Origin: an uncultured Bacilli bacterium
GTDB taxonomy: Bacteria; Bacillota_I; Bacilli_A; RF39; UBA660
Length of the DNA: 16,160 nucleotides
Reading direction: 5' to 3'
NCBI GenBank assembly: GCA_944358495.1
Contig: CALVRF010000022.1
Coordinates: 1 to 16,160, forward strand
This document shows positions 13,906 to 16,160 of the stretch, piece by piece. Under the pieces are notes generated by a model. It was given only the letters and a program-made list of their open reading frames with translations. It was not told the origin of the DNA and did no database searches. Made by a program: the position numbers and the translations under genes. The first letter of the stretch is position 1, and each line of letters begins with the position of its first letter.

Positions 13906-14220
13906 CTACCTCCTTCGGCTACCTGTAAAGCGTCCTTTTTCATCTTTACTATATTTATTATTTAATGCGGAGTTTAACCCTCCTTTTTGCAGGCCTTGAG
14001 CTTTGCTGAAACTTAATTTTTCTTGGACTAATTCATAAACTTCTTGACCAAAAATTGATTCAATAATTTCCTTTTCATGTAAATACCTTTGAATACTTGA
14101 TGATGAAATACTTATGTCTTTAGCTAAAACTTCTAAACTTTCATAATCGCTATTTAAAAAATTTTGTACAGTATAAATAATTTTTTTGATTTTTTGTCTT
14201 TTTTGTTCTTCACTTAACAT
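13906..14220 (-). CDS. SpoIIID-like helix-turn-helix transcriptional regulator
   Basis: A 104-aa DNA-binding protein. A helix-turn-helix is visible at about residues 28-49 (SLEVLAKDISISSSSIQRYLHE): a first helix beginning SLEVLAKD, a turn, and a recognition helix SSSSIQRYLHE. Downstream, VYELVQEKLSFSKAQGLQKG and a basic tail KDEKGRFTGSRRR resemble the C-terminal half of SpoIIID, which has NEVKEIL, a GG pair and a KYKKDE segment. In Bacillus SpoIIID controls mother-cell genes in sporulation; here the regulon is unknown and the organism need not sporulate. ATG 14220 lies 3 bases after the lepA stop with AGGAGT within the lepA end. It is the second gene of the lepA operon. Confidence 0.7.
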   Translation of the reverse strand: MLSEEQKRQKIKKIIYTVQNFLNSDYESLEVLAKDISISSSSIQRYLHEKEIIESIFGQEVYELVQEKLSFSKAQGLQKGGLNSALNNKYSKDEKGRFTGSRRR

Positions 14221-14223
14221 ATA

Positions 14224-16023
14224 TTACTCCTCATCCATACTTAAAATAGCTAGAAAGGCTTCACTTGGCACTTCGACATTACCAACGGTTTTCATTCTCT
14301 TTTTGCCTTCTTTTTGTTTTTCTAACAGTTTTCTCTTTCGAGAAACGTCACCACCATAACATTTAGCTAAGACGTTTTTACGCATAGCTTTGATGTCAGC
14401 TCTGGCAATAGCTTTACTACCGATAACGGCTTGAATAGGAACTTCAAACATTTGTCTTGGGATTTGTTTTTTTAAAGCTTCGACGATGGCTTTACCACGT
14501 TTATAAGCAAAGTCTTTATGCACAATAATGCTTAAAGCATCTACTGGCTGGCCATTTAATAAAATATCCATTTTAACTAGGTTGCTTTCTTTGTAACCGA
14601 TTAAATCGTAATCGAAAGAAGCGTAACCTTTAGTCGTACTTTTTAATTTATCGAAAAAATCATAAACGATTTCTGACAAAGGAATTTCATAATGAATATT
14701 AACCCTAGTTTGATCTAAATATTCCATATTTAAATAATTTCCGCGTTTATTTTGGCAAAGTTCCATGATAGGTCCAATATATTGACTAGGAACTAGGATA
14801 TTGGTTTTAATATAAGGTTCTTCAATTTTACTAATTTTTTGTCTTTCTGGCATTTTAGCTGGACTATCGACATCGATAACGGTGCCATCAGTTTGGGTAA
14901 TTTTATAGATAACCGATGGACTGGTAGCAATAAGTTCGATATTAAATTCTCTTTCGATACGTTCTAAAGTAATTTCCATGTGTAATAAACCTAAAAAACC
15001 ACACCTAAAACCAAACCCTAAAGCTTTAGAAGTTTCGGGTTCAAATTCTAAGGCAGCGTCATTTAATTTTAATTTTTCTAAAGCGTCTCTAAGTTCGGGA
15101 TATTTACTAGATTCTATCGGATATAATCCGCAAAAAACCATGGGCTTCATCGCCTTATACCCCGGTAAACTTTCTTCGGCAGGATTATTTTCTAACGTAA
15201 TCGTATCACCAACTTTAATATCACGAATACTTTTAATACTACCGCTAAGGTAACCAACTTCGCCGGTAACTAAAGTATTTTTAGGTGACTCCTTAGGATT
15301 ATAGACACCTAATTCAATAACTTCGTGAACAGCACCTGTAGCCATCATTTTGATTTTATCTTTTACGTGTATTTGTCCTTCTTCTACTTTAACTAAGGCA
15401 ATAACACCTTTATATGGATCAAAGTGGCTATCAAAAACTAAAGCTTGGAGTTTATTATTGATATTACCCTTAGGTGCGGGAATTCTTTTGACAATAGCGT
15501 TCACTAAGTCTTTAATGCCTTCACCGGTTTTGGCACTGGTTAAAATAATCTCTTCTTCTTTAAAGCCTAAAGTATCCACTAGTTCTTTAGTGACTTTAGG
15601 AACATCGGCATTGGGAAGGTCAATTTTATTGATAACCGGGATAATGGTTAAATCGTTTTCTAAAGCAAGATAGACGTTAGCCAAAGTTTGCGCCTCAATA
15701 CCTTGCGCGGCGTCAACAACTAATACTGCGCCTTCACAGGCGGCTAAGCTTCTTGAAACTTCATAAGAAAAATCCACGTGGCCGGGGGTATCTATTAGGT
15801 GCAGGATATAGTCAATGTTTTGGTAATGATATTTTAACTGAACAGCATTTAATTTAATGGTAATGCCGCGTTCTCTTTCAATATCCATATTATCTAATAA
15901 CTGGTCTTGTTTTTCTCTTTCACTTATCGCCCCAGTTAATTCTAAAATTCTATCGGCAATTGTACTTTTACCGTGGTCAATATGGGCAATTATGGAAAAA
16001 TTTCTAATGTTTTCTTGTTTCAT
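14224..16023 (-). CDS. lepA: Elongation factor 4 (LepA GTPase)
   Basis: A 599-aa ribosome-associated GTPase that helps ribosomes in early elongation and assembly. GTP-binding motifs are in order: AHIDHGKST (P-loop at 13-21), RGITIKLNAV (switch I), DTPGHVDF (switch II), VINKIDLP (G4) and LTSAKTGEG (G5). Later come domain II and the EF4-specific C-terminal domain with KCYGGDVSRKRKLLEKQKEG and KRMKTVGNVEVPSEAF near the end. The start at ATG 16023 follows GGTGA. Upstream ATGs at 16035 and 16041 are rejected because 16041 falls in the -10 element and the first would remove the leader. It is the first gene of the operon that continues into the SpoIIID-like regulator, the 146-aa protein and hemW. 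Confidence 0.97.
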   Translation of the reverse strand: MKQENIRNFSIIAHIDHGKSTIADRILELTGAISEREKQDQLLDNMDIERERGITIKLNAVQLKYHYQNIDYILHLIDTPGHVDFSYEVSRSLAACEGAVLVVDAAQGIEAQTLANVYLALENDLTIIPVINKIDLPNADVPKVTKELVDTLGFKEEEIILTSAKTGEGIKDLVNAIVKRIPAPKGNINNKLQALVFDSHFDPYKGVIALVKVEEGQIHVKDKIKMMATGAVHEVIELGVYNPKESPKNTLVTGEVGYLSGSIKSIRDIKVGDTITLENNPAEESLPGYKAMKPMVFCGLYPIESSKYPELRDALEKLKLNDAALEFEPETSKALGFGFRCGFLGLLHMEITLERIEREFNIELIATSPSVIYKITQTDGTVIDVDSPAKMPERQKISKIEEPYIKTNILVPSQYIGPIMELCQNKRGNYLNMEYLDQTRVNIHYEIPLSEIVYDFFDKLKSTTKGYASFDYDLIGYKESNLVKMDILLNGQPVDALSIIVHKDFAYKRGKAIVEALKKQIPRQMFEVPIQAVIGSKAIARADIKAMRKNVLAKCYGGDVSRKRKLLEKQKEGKKRMKTVGNVEVPSEAFLAILSMDEE

Positions 16024-16039
16024 GTTTTTCACCATTTTC

Positions 16040-16068
16040 ATTATATCATGAATGTTTAAAGTTATAAA
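16040..16068 (-). promoter_or_regulatory. lepA operon promoter
   Basis: TTTATA (16063-16068), a 17-base spacer and TATAAT (16040-16045) preceded by TGA. The -10 is only 16 bases from the start codon, so the leader holds just the GGTGA site. The -35 is weak, which fits dependence on the extended -10. Confidence 0.65.
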
Positions 16069-16160
16069 GAGCGAAAAAAAAACTATTAATTAAAGTAGAA
16101 AGTTCCCGACTTGTTTTTATGGAGAAGTTAGTTGTGAAAATAAATCTCAAGGGTGAACGC
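16069..16160. other. Right-edge non-coding stretch, unassigned
   Basis: No gene with a convincing start, end or domain is visible on either strand in these ~90 bases. A plus-strand GTG at about 16134, after GGAGAAG, opens a frame that runs off the edge (MKINLKGER), too short to judge. The text AAGGGTG near 16150 is not enough to call a T-box. Confidence 0.3.

Noticed and set aside
15350..15673. Plus-strand open frame opposite lepA
   Set aside because: It is antisense to the conserved GTPase region, with no promoter or ribosome site.
16130..16160. T-box riboswitch suggested by AAGGGTG near the right edge
   Set aside because: The 14-base T-box core (GGGTGGnACCGCG) is not matched, and no stem I or terminator is visible before the window ends.
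1..16160. CRISPR arrays, tRNA/rRNA genes, insertion sequences or phage genes
   Set aside because: I looked for spaced direct repeats, tRNA-like cloverleaf text, transposase motifs and terminal repeats and found none; the gene set is chromosomal housekeeping.

Overview
This is an AT-rich window with dense, mostly minus-strand genes. Promoters are sigma-A type, Shine-Dalgarno sites are strong (AGGAGG/AGGTG) and intergenic gaps are short. Gene content (tex, Y-family polymerase, YtxH and DUF948-like proteins, a UPF0316/DUF2179 protein, lepA-hemW, a SpoIIID-like regulator) points to a low-GC Firmicute, probably an uncultured Bacilli/Mollicutes-related gut lineage (RF39- or Erysipelotrichales-like). 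That placement is inference. All tryptophan codons inside intact genes are TGG, so the standard bacterial code fits. TGA is nevertheless almost absent as a stop: 1 of 21 readable stops.

Layout: 1-183 is the start of tex (partial). 255-1466 is a Y-family DNA polymerase. 1525-3673 is a four-gene envelope operon, in transcription order: a lipoprotein, a charged low-complexity protein, a one-TM DUF948-like protein and a YtxH protein. 3755-4381 is trmB. 4471-4761 is a small plus-strand Met/Pro-rich coiled-coil protein. 4809-5674 is a broken surface-protein gene. 5875-6339 is a second lipoprotein. 6473-6970 is a plus-strand UPF0316 membrane protein that converges on, and overlaps, a glycerophosphodiester phosphodiesterase gene (6945-7580).

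7617-12344 is a compact folate/thymidylate operon: HD-domain hydrolase, folD, glyA, thyA, folA, tmk. FolD, GlyA, ThyA and FolA together make the one-carbon cycle that converts dUMP to dTMP, and Tmk takes dTMP to dTDP. The HD protein at the head has its own promoter, inside the 3' end of hemW. 12377-16023 is lepA, a SpoIIID-like regulator, an unknown 146-aa protein and hemW, read from a promoter upstream of lepA. The last ~90 bases hold nothing I recognise.

The window is mostly ordinary housekeeping DNA, and I do not see a clear new defence or mobile system. The points most worth a second look are the surface-protein gene with a strong start 10 codons long that ends on ATGA at the next start plus one in-frame TGA; the near-absence of TGA stops; five promoters sharing TGATATAAT-like extended -10 elements with about 10-nt leaders; terminator hairpins that start inside stop codons; and the unexplained regulator/unknown-protein pair between lepA and hemW.
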